64,000 nt of DNA. Source: Streptomyces sp. P9-A2. Lineage in GTDB: Bacteria; Actinomycetota; Actinomycetes; Streptomycetales; Streptomycetaceae. The DNA is taken from NCBI RefSeq assembly GCF_036634175.1, contig NZ_JAZIFX010000001.1, positions 434,001 through 498,000 of the forward strand, written 5' to 3'. The position numbers and the translations under genes are program-made. The notes under the pieces are model-generated. The model was given only the letters and a program-made list of their open reading frames with translations, searched no databases and was not told the origin of the DNA. Shown here piece after piece: positions 8,760 through 17,801 of the stretch. Position 1 is the first letter of the stretch. Every line of letters begins with the position of its first letter.

Positions 8760-9296
8760 ATGGACGACTTCGAGCGGGAGCTGACGCACATGATGCGCGA
8801 CCCCCGACAGCAGGCCCCCTTCGATTCCGAGCGGCAGAAGCGGCTGTACCAGGGCATCCGGGCCCGTCGCCGGTCCCGGACGCTGTGGCGGGCGGGCGGC
8901 TCGGCCCTGGCGGTGGCCGGGCTCAGTGCCGGACTCGCCCTGCTGCCCGGCCTCGGCTCCGGCTCCCAGCCGCCCGCCGATCACCGTCCGCTGCCCGCGA
9001 CCAGTCCGACGCCACCCCCGGTGCTCCCGACGCCCACTCCGCCGGCGACGAGCTCCGCTCCCGGCACCTCCCGCCCGCCCATGAGCCCGCCCGTCACCAC
9101 GAGCCCCGCCACCGGCACCCCGGGGAGCGGCACGCCGACCTCGACGTCACCGCCCGCCACGACAAGCGGGAGCGAGCGGACGTCGGTGCCCCCCTCGCCA
9201 CCCGTGACCACGGCGCCGGCCTCGCCCCCGCCCACCTCCGAGCCCCCGCACTCGCCCTCCTTCTCGGCCGGCCTCGAATCGGCCGGAAGCGGGTAG
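8760..9296 (+). CDS. Membrane protein with Pro/Thr/Ser-rich exterior, putative sigma partner
   Basis: 178 residues. About 40 polar, Arg-rich residues (MDDFERELTHMMRD at the start, QKRLYQGIRARRRSRTLWR before the membrane) precede one transmembrane helix at about 43-66. An extracellular tail of over 100 residues made mainly of Pro, Thr and Ser follows. It sits 11 bp behind the sigma gene with a good SD at 8749-8756. The short cytosolic segment lacks a recognisable zinc anti-sigma motif (no HxxxCxxC). Its role as anti-sigma factor is therefore inferred from pairing alone; a cell-wall-spanning sensor is an alternative. Confidence 0.7.
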   Translation: MDDFERELTHMMRDPRQQAPFDSERQKRLYQGIRARRRSRTLWRAGGSALAVAGLSAGLALLPGLGSGSQPPADHRPLPATSPTPPPVLPTPTPPATSSAPGTSRPPMSPPVTTSPATGTPGSGTPTSTSPPATTSGSERTSVPPSPPVTTAPASPPPTSEPPHSPSFSAGLESAGSG

Positions 9297-9460
9297 CCGC
9301 AGCTCCGCACAGCGCGGCACCGCACTACGCCGCACTCCCCGCCCGGGGCGCCGTTCGGCCCCCCGGGGCCTTCCCTCCGACCACCCTCACGAGTGTATTG
9401 GCATGCTCACCCCATAAAAAGGGTCGGTGCCTTACGCCGGAAAGTGACCGTGAACCAGTC

Positions 9461-10789
9461 ATGAGAACCGCCAGTCGGCCGACGCCGGCCGACCGTCGCA
9501 CACCCGCCGCGCCCGCCCCGCCCGTGCTCCTGCCGCGCCGTCCACCGCCGGCGGACGACAGTTCCGGCGGCAGCGACAGCGACGACGGCCACCCGGACCC
9601 CGTCCTCGACGTGGTCATTCCCGTGCACAACGAGGAGAAGGATCTGGAGCGGTGCGTCCGGCGTCTCCACGCCTACCTCGTGGAGACGTTCCCGTACTCC
9701 TTCCGGATCACCATCGCCGACAACGCCAGCGTCGACGCCACCCCGCGGATCGCCGCGCGGCTGGCCCGGGACCTGCCCGGTACGTACTGGATCCGGCTGG
9801 CCGAGAAGGGACGCGGCCGCGCGCTGCACACCGCCTGGTCCGGATCCCGCTCCCCGGTCCTCGCCTATCTGGACGTCGACCTGTCCACCGATCTCGCAGC
9901 CCTGCTGCCGCTCGTCGCCCCGCTGATCTCCGGGCATTCGGACCTCGCGATCGGCACCCGGCTGGCGCGCGGCTCCCATGTGGTGCGCGGCCCGAAGCGG
10001 GAGATCGTCTCCCGCTGCTACAACGGCCTGCTGCGCGGCACCCTCGCCGTGGGGTTCTCCGACGCGCAGTGCGGCTTCAAGGCCGTACGCCGCGACGTCG
10101 CCGAGCGGTTGCTGCCGCTGGTGGAGGACCAGGGGTGGTTCTTCGACACCGAACTGCTGGTGATCGCCGAGCGGGCCGGACTGCGTATCCACGAGGTGCC
10201 GGTCGACTGGGTGGACGATCCCGACAGCCGGGTCCGCATCGTGTCCACGGCGCTGGCGGATCTGCGCGGCATGGCCCGGCTGGGGCGTGCCCTGGCCGGC
10301 GGCCGGCTGCCGCTGACCGCGCTGCGCCGGAACGGCGGTCCCGAGCGGGTCGCGGAACTGCCGCCGGGCCTGGCCGGTCAGCTGCTGCGCTTCGCCGCGG
10401 TCGGTGCCGCCAGCACGCTGTGCCACCTGCTGCTCTACACGGCTCTCCGGTCCTTCACCGGTGCCCAGGCGGCCAACGCGCTCGCCCTGCTGGCCAGCGC
10501 GGTCGCCAACACCGCCGCCAACCGGCGGCTGACCTTCGGTGTGCGCGGCCGGCACGGGGTGCTCGGGCACCAGCTCAAGGGGCTGGCCGCCTTCCTGGTC
10601 GGCCTCGCCCTCACCAGCGGTTCGCTGGCCCTTCTGCACCGCACCGCGCCCGAGGCCGGGCCGGGACCGGAACTGCTGACCCTGGTCCTCGCCAACCTCG
10701 CCGCGACCCTGCTGCGCTTCCTCCTCCTGCGGGCCTGGGTGTTCCCCGGCCGCGGCACCCGCCGTACGAGAGGGCCCTCCGCCTCATGA
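9461..10789 (+). CDS. Bifunctional GT2 glycosyltransferase / GtrA-like flippase
   Basis: 442 residues. The N-terminal GT2 domain has VVIPVHNEEKDLERCV (about 52-67), DNASVD and the metal-binding YLDVDLSTD, as in dolichyl-phosphate-type sugar transferases. After about residue 310 come four hydrophobic helices (LLRFAAVGAASTLCHLLLY, ANALALLASAVANTAANRR, GLAAFLVGLALTSGSLALL, LVLANLAATLLRFLLLRAWVF) of the GtrA family, which moves polyprenyl-linked sugars across the membrane. It overlaps the next gene by four bases (ATGA). Together they suggest making, flipping and using a lipid-linked sugar for a cell-surface glycan. The disordered acidic stretch before the catalytic domain is unusual but common in actinomycetes. 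Confidence 0.92.
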   Translation: MRTASRPTPADRRTPAAPAPPVLLPRRPPPADDSSGGSDSDDGHPDPVLDVVIPVHNEEKDLERCVRRLHAYLVETFPYSFRITIADNASVDATPRIAARLARDLPGTYWIRLAEKGRGRALHTAWSGSRSPVLAYLDVDLSTDLAALLPLVAPLISGHSDLAIGTRLARGSHVVRGPKREIVSRCYNGLLRGTLAVGFSDAQCGFKAVRRDVAERLLPLVEDQGWFFDTELLVIAERAGLRIHEVPVDWVDDPDSRVRIVSTALADLRGMARLGRALAGGRLPLTALRRNGGPERVAELPPGLAGQLLRFAAVGAASTLCHLLLYTALRSFTGAQAANALALLASAVANTAANRRLTFGVRGRHGVLGHQLKGLAAFLVGLALTSGSLALLHRTAPEAGPGPELLTLVLANLAATLLRFLLLRAWVFPGRGTRRTRGPSAS

Positions 10790-12117
10790 GCAGCACCATC
10801 CGGGCCGGCCACCCGGCCGGCCCGTCGGACCCCGCGGACCGTACAGACCGGGCGGACCGCACAGACCGGGCGCCGGGTCCGACGCCGTGGCCCCACGTCT
10901 CCCCGCCGGTGGACGCCGGCCCGAACCTCCGGGAGCGGCTGCGGCGCGCCGTCGCACGCCACGGGCCCGTCCTCGCGACGTACGGCGTGCTGAAGCTCAT
11001 CGGCTTCGCCGCCTTCATGTACCTGCTCGACTCGGCCGGCGACTTCCGCGAGAAGCACCCCCGCTTCGGCGGCGGCGCCCGCACCTGGGACGTGCTGGGC
11101 AGCTGGGACGGCTGGTGGTACCAGCAGATCGCCCTGCACGGGTACGACCCGGCCCTGGAGCCCGTCCCCGGCGCGACCGGCATGATCACCCTCGAGGGCA
11201 ACTCGGCGGCGTTCTTCCCTCTCTACCCGACGCTGATGCGGCTGGTCCAGGAGGTCACCGGACTCGGCCCGTACGGCGCCGGGATGACCGTCTCCATCGT
11301 CTCCTCGTTCGTCGCGGCGCTCGGCATCCACGCGGTCACCTCCCGGCTGGGCGGCCGCCGGGCCGGTCTGGTCGCCGTCGGTCTGTGGGCGGTGTGGCCG
11401 GGTTCCGGCGCCGAGTGGGCGGTGTACTCCGAGTCGCTGTACACGGCCCTGGCCGTATGGGCCTGCCACGCCGTCATGACCCGTCGCTGGCTCACCGCCG
11501 GGCTGCTCACGTTCTTCGCCGGGCTCGCCCGGCCGACCGCCGTCACCCTGGTCGCGGCCCTCGCCGTCGCCGGGCTGATCGCGGTGTGCCGACGGCAGGA
11601 GGGCATCCGCCGTCCGCTGCTCGCGGTGGCCGTCGCCCCGCTGGGCACGCTCGGCTACCTCGGCTGGGTCGGCCACCGCATGGGCGACTGGGGCGGGTAC
11701 AGCAAGCTCCAGGACGGTGCGTGGGGCCACACGTTCGACTACGGCCGGCACAGCCTCAATGTCCTGACCTCGGTCCCCGTGGGCCATTTCGACTATCTGT
11801 TCGCGATGCCCTTCGAGGACGTCATCGGGGTCGGGGTGGTCCTGCTCGTGCCGGTCCTCACCGTGCTGCTGGCCCGGCTGCGCCCGCCCGCCGTGCTCAT
11901 CGTGTACACGGTGCTGTCGTATCTGATGGTGATGGGCACCCAGCAGTACTTCGGCAATGTCTCGCGCTATCTCCTCCCCCTGTTCCCGCTCCTGGTCCCG
12001 CTCGCCCTCGCCATGCGGCGGCTCCGGCTGCCCTCCCTGGTCACTGTGCTCGGGACGGCGGCGCTGGCCTCCGGGTCGTACGCGGGATACGTCCTGTTCG
12101 AACTCGGGGTGCCGTAG
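10786..12117 (+). CDS. Polytopic mannosyltransferase-like membrane protein (PIG-V-like)
   Basis: 443 residues, translationally coupled to the preceding gene (ATG at 10786 inside the stop). The first external loop reads WDVLGSWDGWWYQQIALHGYD; its Trp-Asp-Gly-Trp-Tyr pattern is typical of GT-C mannosyltransferases of the PIG-V/GPI mannosyltransferase II group. Later AFFPLYPTLMRLV and about nine hydrophobic segments follow. It probably transfers a sugar from the lipid carrier made or flipped by the GT2-GtrA protein. Acceptor and sugar are unknown. Confidence 0.88.
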   Translation: MSSTIRAGHPAGPSDPADRTDRADRTDRAPGPTPWPHVSPPVDAGPNLRERLRRAVARHGPVLATYGVLKLIGFAAFMYLLDSAGDFREKHPRFGGGARTWDVLGSWDGWWYQQIALHGYDPALEPVPGATGMITLEGNSAAFFPLYPTLMRLVQEVTGLGPYGAGMTVSIVSSFVAALGIHAVTSRLGGRRAGLVAVGLWAVWPGSGAEWAVYSESLYTALAVWACHAVMTRRWLTAGLLTFFAGLARPTAVTLVAALAVAGLIAVCRRQEGIRRPLLAVAVAPLGTLGYLGWVGHRMGDWGGYSKLQDGAWGHTFDYGRHSLNVLTSVPVGHFDYLFAMPFEDVIGVGVVLLVPVLTVLLARLRPPAVLIVYTVLSYLMVMGTQQYFGNVSRYLLPLFPLLVPLALAMRRLRLPSLVTVLGTAALASGSYAGYVLFELGVP

Positions 12118-12132
12118 GGCCCGGCCGGCGGC

Positions 12133-13407
12133 TCACGCCCGGGAGGCGGGCCGGGCGGCGAGCCAGGCGAGGGCGGCCACGGTCAGCGCGCGCACGCCGG
12201 TGTCCAGGGTGGGCTGGACCACCGGGGCGAAGAAGGGGCTGTGGTTGACCGGGACGTCCTCGGCGACGGTGCCGCCGCGGACGGCCTCGGCATGGCGGAC
12301 GGGGTCGGTGCCGCCGATGCCCCAGTAGGTGAACGGCACACCGAACGCCACGGGAATCTCGCTCATGTCCTCGCTCGCGGTCTGCAGGTCGATGGTGTGC
12401 GCGTCGTCGCCGAAGTGCGCGGCGAACGCCTCGGCGACCCGCCGGGTCGCCGCCTCGTCGTTGACGGTGGGCGGGAAGGAGGCGATCCGCTCGATGTCGG
12501 GTGCCTTCGGCGACCGGGACGCCTCGCACTCGGCGCGGACGATCCGGCCGATCGCGTCCAGGACGTGGGTGCGGGTGGCGTCGTCGTAGGTGCGCACGTT
12601 GAGTTCGATGACGGCGCTTTCGGGGATGACGTTGGGGCCGGAGCCGGCGTGGACGCTGCCCACGGTGAGCACGGCGGGTGTGGTGGCGGCCAGTTCCCGG
12701 GAGACGATGCTCTGCAGGCGTACGACGATCATCGCGGCCATCACCACCGGGTCGACCGCCGCCTGGGGCATGGAGCCGTGCGCCCCGCGTCCGTGCACGG
12801 TGATGCGCAGGCTGTCGGCGGCCGACAGGAACGAGCCGGCGCGGGTGCCGACGTAGCCGGCCGGATAGGGCAGTACGTGCTGGGCGAGGACCACGTCGGG
12901 CCGGGGCGACCTGGAGGTGAGACCGTCGGCGATCATGGCCTCGGCGCCCTCGCCGTTCTCCTCCGAGGGCTGGAGGAGCGCCACGAAGGTACCCCGCCAG
13001 GCGTCCCGGTTCTCGGCCAGCAGCCGCGCGCAGCCGAGCAGGCAGGTCACGTGCACGTCGTGTCCGCAGGCGTGCATGACGGGCTGCTCGGTGCCGTCCG
13101 GACCGGTCGCGGTCGCGGTGGAGGCGTAGGGCAGGCCGGTCCGTTCACGCACGGGGAGGGCGTCCATGTCGGCACGCGCCATGACGGTGGGGCCGTCGCC
13201 GTTGGCCAGCACGCCGATCACACCGGTGCCGCCGATCCCGTCGGTGACCTCGTAGCCGAACGACCGCAGGGCCTCGGCACCCTTCCCCGCCGTGCGGTGC
13301 TCCCGCAGGCCGAGTTCGGGATACCGGTGCAGGTCCTCGTAGACGGCCTCGAGGTACGGGCGGATGCCGTCGAGACCGGCGAGCACGGTGGGGGCACGTT
13401 CGCTCAT
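12133..13407 (-). CDS. M20-family amidohydrolase (hippurate/N-acyl-amino-acid hydrolase-like)
   Basis: 424 residues, full length for the family. HRYPELGLREHRTAGKGAE near residue 27, ARADMDALPVRERTGLPY near 78 and VMHACGHDVHVTCLLG near 110 are the metal-binding motifs of M20D amidohydrolases. The catalytic QPSEENGEGAEAMIADG contains the Glu-Glu pair, and SEDMSEIP is near the C-terminus. Such enzymes cleave N-acyl or N-carbamoyl amino acids. A clear SD (AAGGAG) precedes the ATG at 13407. It converges with the mannosyltransferase gene 15 bp away. Confidence 0.92.
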   Translation of the reverse strand: MSERAPTVLAGLDGIRPYLEAVYEDLHRYPELGLREHRTAGKGAEALRSFGYEVTDGIGGTGVIGVLANGDGPTVMARADMDALPVRERTGLPYASTATATGPDGTEQPVMHACGHDVHVTCLLGCARLLAENRDAWRGTFVALLQPSEENGEGAEAMIADGLTSRSPRPDVVLAQHVLPYPAGYVGTRAGSFLSAADSLRITVHGRGAHGSMPQAAVDPVVMAAMIVVRLQSIVSRELAATTPAVLTVGSVHAGSGPNVIPESAVIELNVRTYDDATRTHVLDAIGRIVRAECEASRSPKAPDIERIASFPPTVNDEAATRRVAEAFAAHFGDDAHTIDLQTASEDMSEIPVAFGVPFTYWGIGGTDPVRHAEAVRGGTVAEDVPVNHSPFFAPVVQPTLDTGVRALTVAALAWLAARPASRA

Positions 13408-13439
13408 GGGTGACGCTCCTTGCGCGGAGAGGGCTGCTC

Positions 13440-13880
13440 TTCACCGGTGTCCCATGATCTCGCCCCGCCCCGCCGTTGACGATCCGGCGCCGGTGCTCAC
13501 GCGCCGCGGCCGCGGAACGTCCCGGCCGCGATCAGGAGCAGCGCCGCCGTGTACCCGGCGAGCAGCAGCAGGGACGGCCGGGAACCGAGGCTGCCGACCG
13601 TCTCCCCGGTCACGACGGCGGACGGTACCGGCCGGCGGCGCGTGAGCACCGGCGCCGGGGAGACCGCCGGCAGCGGCCGGGTGAACCGGTCCGCCTGCCG
13701 GTATCCGGATTCCTCGCCACCGCGTCCGAGGCGTGAGGAACCCGACGACGGCCACGACCAGGACGTCCACGGCACCCGGGGACAGCGTCCGCGGGCGGGC
13801 AGACGGTCGAAGGTCGTCACGATCACGCCGTACGAGGCGCACCGCCCTGCCGCGGACGACGGCGGGAGTACGCGTGCCGG
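13440..13880 (-). pseudogene. Degraded coding remnant, origin unclear
   Basis: This part of the 515-bp gap (13408-13922) shows gene-like pieces in different minus-strand frames. A hydrophobic stretch (GAVDVLVVAVVGFL) is read around 13780, and VTGETVGSLGSRPSLLLLAGYTAALLLIAAG runs near 13500-13600. Neither has a proper start, and the frames do not join. They could be remnants of a membrane protein or histidine-kinase N-terminus. The call rests on hydrophobic pattern only. Confidence 0.25.
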
Positions 13881-13922
13881 TGGACGGGACTCGAGTCCGG
13901 GCCGCTTCGGGTCCGGGCGGAG

Positions 13923-14702
13923 TCAGACCGCCGACCAGCCGTTGTCCACCGGCAGGACGACGCCGTTGATGCTGCTCGCCGCGTCGGAGGCGAGGAAGAC
14001 GATGGCGGCGGCCTGCTCCTCCGGTTCACTGATGCGCCCCATGTTGACCATGTACCGGCCGACGACGGCGGGCCCGTGGGCCTCCCGGTCGACGTCGAGG
14101 CCGGTCGCGATACCGGTCATCGTGCCGCCCGGCACGATGGCGTTGGCACGGATGCCCTGGTCCCGGTACATCACGGCGAGGGAGCGGGTGAGGCCGAGAA
14201 GACCGTGCTTGGAGACGGTGTACGCGGTGCCCGCCGCGCTGCCGCGCAGCGCCGCCTCGGAGGCGGTGTTGACGACGGCTCCGCCGCCCGCGGAGAGCAT
14301 GTGCGGCAGAACGGCCCGCGTCAGCAGGAACGGCGCCGTGAGATTGATGCGCAGGACACGGTCCCACTCGGCGTCGGTGACATCCACCGGCGCGGACATG
14401 CTGTCCATCACGCCCGCGTTGTTGACCAGGACGTCGATCCCGCCGAAAGCGTCGACCGCGCCGGTGACGACCTCGTCGACCACCGCACCGTCGCTCAGGT
14501 CTCCCGCGACGGCGATCGCCGTGCCGCCCGCCGACCGGATCTCGTCGACGACACTCCCGGCTCCGTCGGCGTTCAGGTCGGCGACGACGACCTCGGCCCC
14601 CTCGGAGGCGAACCGCAGCGCGGCCGCGCGGCCGATGCCCGAGGCGGCCCCGGTGACGACGACGCTCTTGCCGGACAGACCCGTACCGGATGTGGCACCC
14701 AT
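13923..14702 (-). CDS. Short-chain dehydrogenase/reductase (classical SDR)
   Basis: 259 residues with the NAD(P)-binding TGAASGIGRAAALRF at 18-32, the NNAG motif in VLVNNAGVMD, the catalytic Ser (NTASEAALRGSA) and YTVSKHGLLGLTRSLA containing Tyr and Lys. The cofactor loop VVVADLNAD suggests NAD preference (acidic residue after beta 2). A strong ribosome site (GAGGAG) precedes the ATG. It is divergent from a TetR regulator with palindromic sequence between, so local repression by TetR is likely. Substrate unknown. Confidence 0.93.
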   Translation of the reverse strand: MGATSGTGLSGKSVVVTGAASGIGRAAALRFASEGAEVVVADLNADGAGSVVDEIRSAGGTAIAVAGDLSDGAVVDEVVTGAVDAFGGIDVLVNNAGVMDSMSAPVDVTDAEWDRVLRINLTAPFLLTRAVLPHMLSAGGGAVVNTASEAALRGSAAGTAYTVSKHGLLGLTRSLAVMYRDQGIRANAIVPGGTMTGIATGLDVDREAHGPAVVGRYMVNMGRISEPEEQAAAIVFLASDAASSINGVVLPVDNGWSAV

Positions 14703-14787
14703 GAGAGCTCCTCTGCTCGACGTATGGACATGTCGATGCGCCGACGGCCTGTCGGCGTTCGCCGGCGTGCGTCAGCCTACCGGTTAT

Positions 14788-14839
14788 TGTCGCGACGCGA
14801 CACAAAGGCATGGCGTGTCATTACGGCATCGCGCGCCAT
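14788..14839. promoter_or_regulatory. Candidate TetR operators between SDR and regulator
   Basis: The 172-bp divergent intergenic region holds a perfect 15-bp palindrome TGTCGCGACGCGACA at 14788-14802 and, just beside it, arms ATGGCG (14810-14815) and CGCCAT (14834-14839) spaced by 18 bp. Local sequence is more AT-rich than the flanks, as expected for overlapping promoters. TetR regulators commonly bind such dyads in shared promoters and repress themselves and the divergent gene. Binding is inferred. Confidence 0.55.
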
Positions 14840-14874
14840 AAAATAGGGTGTTCACAGCGAGCGAGGGGGCCTGT

Positions 14875-15510
14875 ATGACCGGACGAGCCGGTGGCGCCAC
14901 GGGGCGACCGCCACTGACGGAGCGGCGGCGCGCCGAGACGCGCAGGGAGATCGCCGAGGAAGCGGTACGGCTGTTCGTCGCGCAGGGCGTGGCGGCGACC
15001 ACCGCGGAGGACATCGCCTCCGCCGCGGGGATCTCCACCCGCACCCTGTGGCGGTACTTCCGCTCGAAGGAGGAGTGCGTCCGCCCGCTGCTCACCACGG
15101 GACTGGAGGCCCTGACCCGGGAGGTGCGGGACCGGAACGGCACAGCACCCCTCGCCGAGTCCGTCCTGCACGCCCACCGCGGCGAGGGCGCGGAGCAGGA
15201 TCCGCTTGCCCTGCGCGACCTGGTGCGGCTGTGCCGGGACGAACCGGGGCTGCGTGCCGTCTGGCTGGAGGCGCACTACGACGCCGAGACCGAGTTCGCC
15301 TCGATGATCGCCGACCGCACCGGCCGCCCCGCCGCCGACCTCACGGTCCGTATGGAGGCGGGCGTGCTGAACACCGCGCTGCGCATCGCGGTGGAGGACT
15401 GGGCCCTACGGCCCGACCCGGCGGCGGGTCCCCCCTTGGGGGACACCGTCGCGGCTGCCTTGCGCCTGATCACCCACGTCTCCGCACAGGAAGCCCCTCG
15501 GCCGGTCTGA
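14875..15510 (+). CDS. TetR-family transcriptional regulator
   Basis: 211 residues from the ATG at 14875, preceded by GAGGGGG. The N-terminal HTH reads RRREIAEEAVRLFVAQGVAATTAEDIASAAGISTRTLWRYFRSKEE in the usual TetR pattern (recognition helix ISTRTLWRYF). The C-terminal ligand domain begins near residue 65 and is not diagnostic. It is divergent from the SDR gene and probably controls it. A longer GTG start at 14848 is possible but has a poorer ribosome site. Confidence 0.9.
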   Translation: MTGRAGGATGRPPLTERRRAETRREIAEEAVRLFVAQGVAATTAEDIASAAGISTRTLWRYFRSKEECVRPLLTTGLEALTREVRDRNGTAPLAESVLHAHRGEGAEQDPLALRDLVRLCRDEPGLRAVWLEAHYDAETEFASMIADRTGRPAADLTVRMEAGVLNTALRIAVEDWALRPDPAAGPPLGDTVAAALRLITHVSAQEAPRPV

Positions 15511-15659
15511 CGGCCGTCCGCCCGCTCCGTCCGCTCCCGGTCCGCGCGTGCGCCACTACGGGCGCGCGATCGAGAACGGGCACGGCGGCGACAACTGGAC
15601 CCGCATCATCGACGGCATCCGCGAACCACACCGACCGGACGCGGGTCCCGTGAACACGC

Positions 15660-16585
15660 TCAGCCCTGCCCCCGCTCCGCGGCCGGAGCGGTGCCGAGCT
15701 GTACCGGGGCGGGTGCCGGTGCGGCGCAGCATCCGCCTCCACTCTGCTCGCCCTCGGGGTCGTCGAAGAGGCCGGCGCCGCCGCAGACTCCGGTGTCGGG
15801 GAGGGCCAGTTCGACGCGGTCGGCGGAGTCGAGGTCTCCGGCGATCGCGGCGGCGACGGAGCGGACCTGCTCGTGACCCGTCATGGCCAGGAACGTCGGG
15901 GCGCGGCCGTAGGATTTCATGCCGACCAGGTAGACACCCTGTTCGGGGTGGGACAGCTCGCGGTGGCCGTGCGGGGAGACGGTGCCGCAGGAGTGCTGGT
16001 TGGGGTCGATCAGCGGGGCGAGTGCCACCGGGGCCTGGAGCCGCTCGTCCAGGCCGAGCCGCAGCTCGGACAGGAACGACAGGTCGGGGCGGAAACCGGT
16101 CAACACGATCACTTCGTCCACGGCGTCGAGCCGCCGGCCGTCCTCCGCCACGAGAACGGGGCGCCCGTCGCCGTCCCGCTCGACCGCCTCGGTACGGAAG
16201 CCGGTGACCGCGTCGGCGTGCCCGGCCTCGACGGCGGCCTCGGCGGCCAGGCCGAGCGCGCCACGGGCCGGCAGTTCGTCGGCCTCGCCGCCGCCGAAGG
16301 TGGAGCCCGCTTGTTCTCGGCGGCGGTGCGGGCGGATTCGGCCAGGTCGGCGAACTGCCCGGCGAGCGTGGCGATGACGTCGGGGCGCAGCTTGTAGTAC
16401 GTGAACCGGCCGCAGGGCTCCGTCTCCACCACTCCGGCCTCGCGCAGCACGCGCAGGTGGTTGGAGAGGTTGGTCTGCCGGTCGGCCTCATCACGGTCGA
16501 TCAACAGGCAGGCCAGGCCCGTCGTGCACGCTTCCGGGCCGTCCGACACCGTCTCCGCCCGCACGCCGTACGAAGAGATAGCCAT
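15660..16585 (-). pseudogene. Fused remnant of an arsenic-type locus: ArsR fragment joined to flavoprotein fragment
   Basis: From 16585 a short frame gives a winged-helix piece, TNLSNHLRVLREAGVVETEPCGRFTYYKLRP then DVIATLAGQFADLAESARTAAENKR. This is the second half of an ArsR-type regulator without its first helices. At about 16300-16315 the sequence jumps, out of frame, into FGGGEADELPARGALGLAAEAAV and then LDAVDEVIVLTGFRPDLSFLSELRLGLDE. These are the middle and C-terminus of an ArsO/flavin-monooxygenase-like FAD protein, which ends in a Cys-rich tail (15660). The regulator lacks its stop and the flavoprotein lacks its FAD-binding N-terminus. A deletion therefore fused two formerly adjacent genes. 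Neither is expected to work. Confidence 0.65.
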
Positions 16586-16751
16586 CCGTTCGGCCTAGGT
16601 GCGAGCCAGGGGTTCCTCCGGTGCGGGAAGCCAGCCCTTCCCGCTTGTTCACCAGGGATTCTCCTGCGCCGCAGACCCGCTGGCAGCCCGGCACGCACCG
16701 GGCCATCGGCCATCGGACACCGGTCGATGCGTGATGAGCGATCGCTCCTGT

Positions 16752-17735
16752 TCAGGACTCCTGCTTCGCCTTGAGAGCGGCGAGGTCCTCACGCAGCTCG
16801 GCATCCTGCTCCGCGCTGAGCGGAACGAAGTTGGCCTTCTCGGCGATGCGCTTGTTGTTCTCGACGTAGTACTCGATGAACGCCGCGACCTCCGGCTTCT
16901 CCAGCGAAGACGCCTTCGGGTAGATGAACAGCGGGCGCGCCAGCGGCTTGTAGCTGCCGTTCTGAACAGCCTGCACGGTCGGGGCGACGCAGCCGTCACC
17001 GCTGTCGATCGCCAGGGCCTTCAGTTTGTCCTTGTTCTCCTCGTAGTAGGAGTGGCCGAAGTAGCCCATGCCGCCCACGGATCCCGAGACACCCCGCACG
17101 ATGAGGTCGTCGTCCTCGTTCGCCGCGTAGTCGGTGCGCGAGGCGCCCTCCTCACCGTTGACGGCATCGGTGAAGTAGTCGAAGGTGCCCGAGTTCGTGC
17201 CGGGACCGAACAGTTCCAGTTCCTGGTCGGGGAACGACGCGTCGACCTGGTTCCAGTTGTCGATCTCCGAACCGGGCTGCCAGATCATCCTCAACTGGTC
17301 CACCGTGAGGCACTCGACGAATTCGTTGCCCTTGCTCACCACGACGGACAGGCCGTCCCCGGCGACCTGGAGCTCCTGGTACTCGACCCCCTTCAGCTTG
17401 CAGGCCGACACCTCGACGTCCTCGATCGCGCGCGAAGCATTGGAGATGTCGCTCTCGCCGTGGCAGAACTTCTCGAAACCGCCGCCGGTTCCGGACGTGC
17501 CGACGGCGATCTCGACGTCGGTGTTCTCCGCCCGGAAGAGCTCGGCCGCCACCGTCGACAGCGGAGCCACCGTGCTGGAACCGTCCACCTGAACCGTGCC
17601 CGACAGCTTCTCCCCCTCACCGCCGCTGCCGTCCGACCTCGCCTCGGCACTGCCGCACGCGCTCACGGCCAGCAGTACAGCCGCTGTCAGAACCACAGGG
17701 TTCTGGACCCTGCGCAACGAGGTGGGGATGTTCAC
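16752..17735 (-). CDS. pstS: Phosphate ABC-transporter substrate-binding lipoprotein
   Basis: 327 residues from the GTG at 17735. A lipoprotein signal runs through VVLTAAVLLAVSACGS, with the lipobox Cys near residue 24. The mature part opens with GTVQVDGSSTVAPLS and continues with GTSGTGGGFEKFC and FGPGTNSGTFDYF, the phosphate-contact loops of PstS. No pstC, pstA, pstB or phoU lies nearby, so this is a stand-alone copy that would need a transporter encoded elsewhere or act as a phosphate sensor or scavenger. The ORF could be extended upstream, but the signal peptide fixes the start. A 17-bp palindrome lies in the leader. Confidence 0.93.
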   Translation of the reverse strand: MNIPTSLRRVQNPVVLTAAVLLAVSACGSAEARSDGSGGEGEKLSGTVQVDGSSTVAPLSTVAAELFRAENTDVEIAVGTSGTGGGFEKFCHGESDISNASRAIEDVEVSACKLKGVEYQELQVAGDGLSVVVSKGNEFVECLTVDQLRMIWQPGSEIDNWNQVDASFPDQELELFGPGTNSGTFDYFTDAVNGEEGASRTDYAANEDDDLIVRGVSGSVGGMGYFGHSYYEENKDKLKALAIDSGDGCVAPTVQAVQNGSYKPLARPLFIYPKASSLEKPEVAAFIEYYVENNKRIAEKANFVPLSAEQDAELREDLAALKAKQES

Positions 17736-17784
17736 GTGTTTCTCGATCCTGGTGACCGCCGGGGGAGCCCGGTCATACCGATGA

Positions 17785-17801
17785 GGGGCGCGACGCGCCC
17801 C
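17785..17801. promoter_or_regulatory. Perfect 17-bp palindrome in the pstS leader
   Basis: GGGGCGCG at 17785-17792 and CGCGCCCC at 17794-17801 pair perfectly around one A. It lies 50-66 bp upstream of the pstS start codon. It could be an operator or an RNA hairpin. A GGTTCATGTCC-like half-site lies further upstream on the minus strand (about 17865-17875). I could not make out the direct repeats expected of a full PHO box. Confidence 0.45.
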
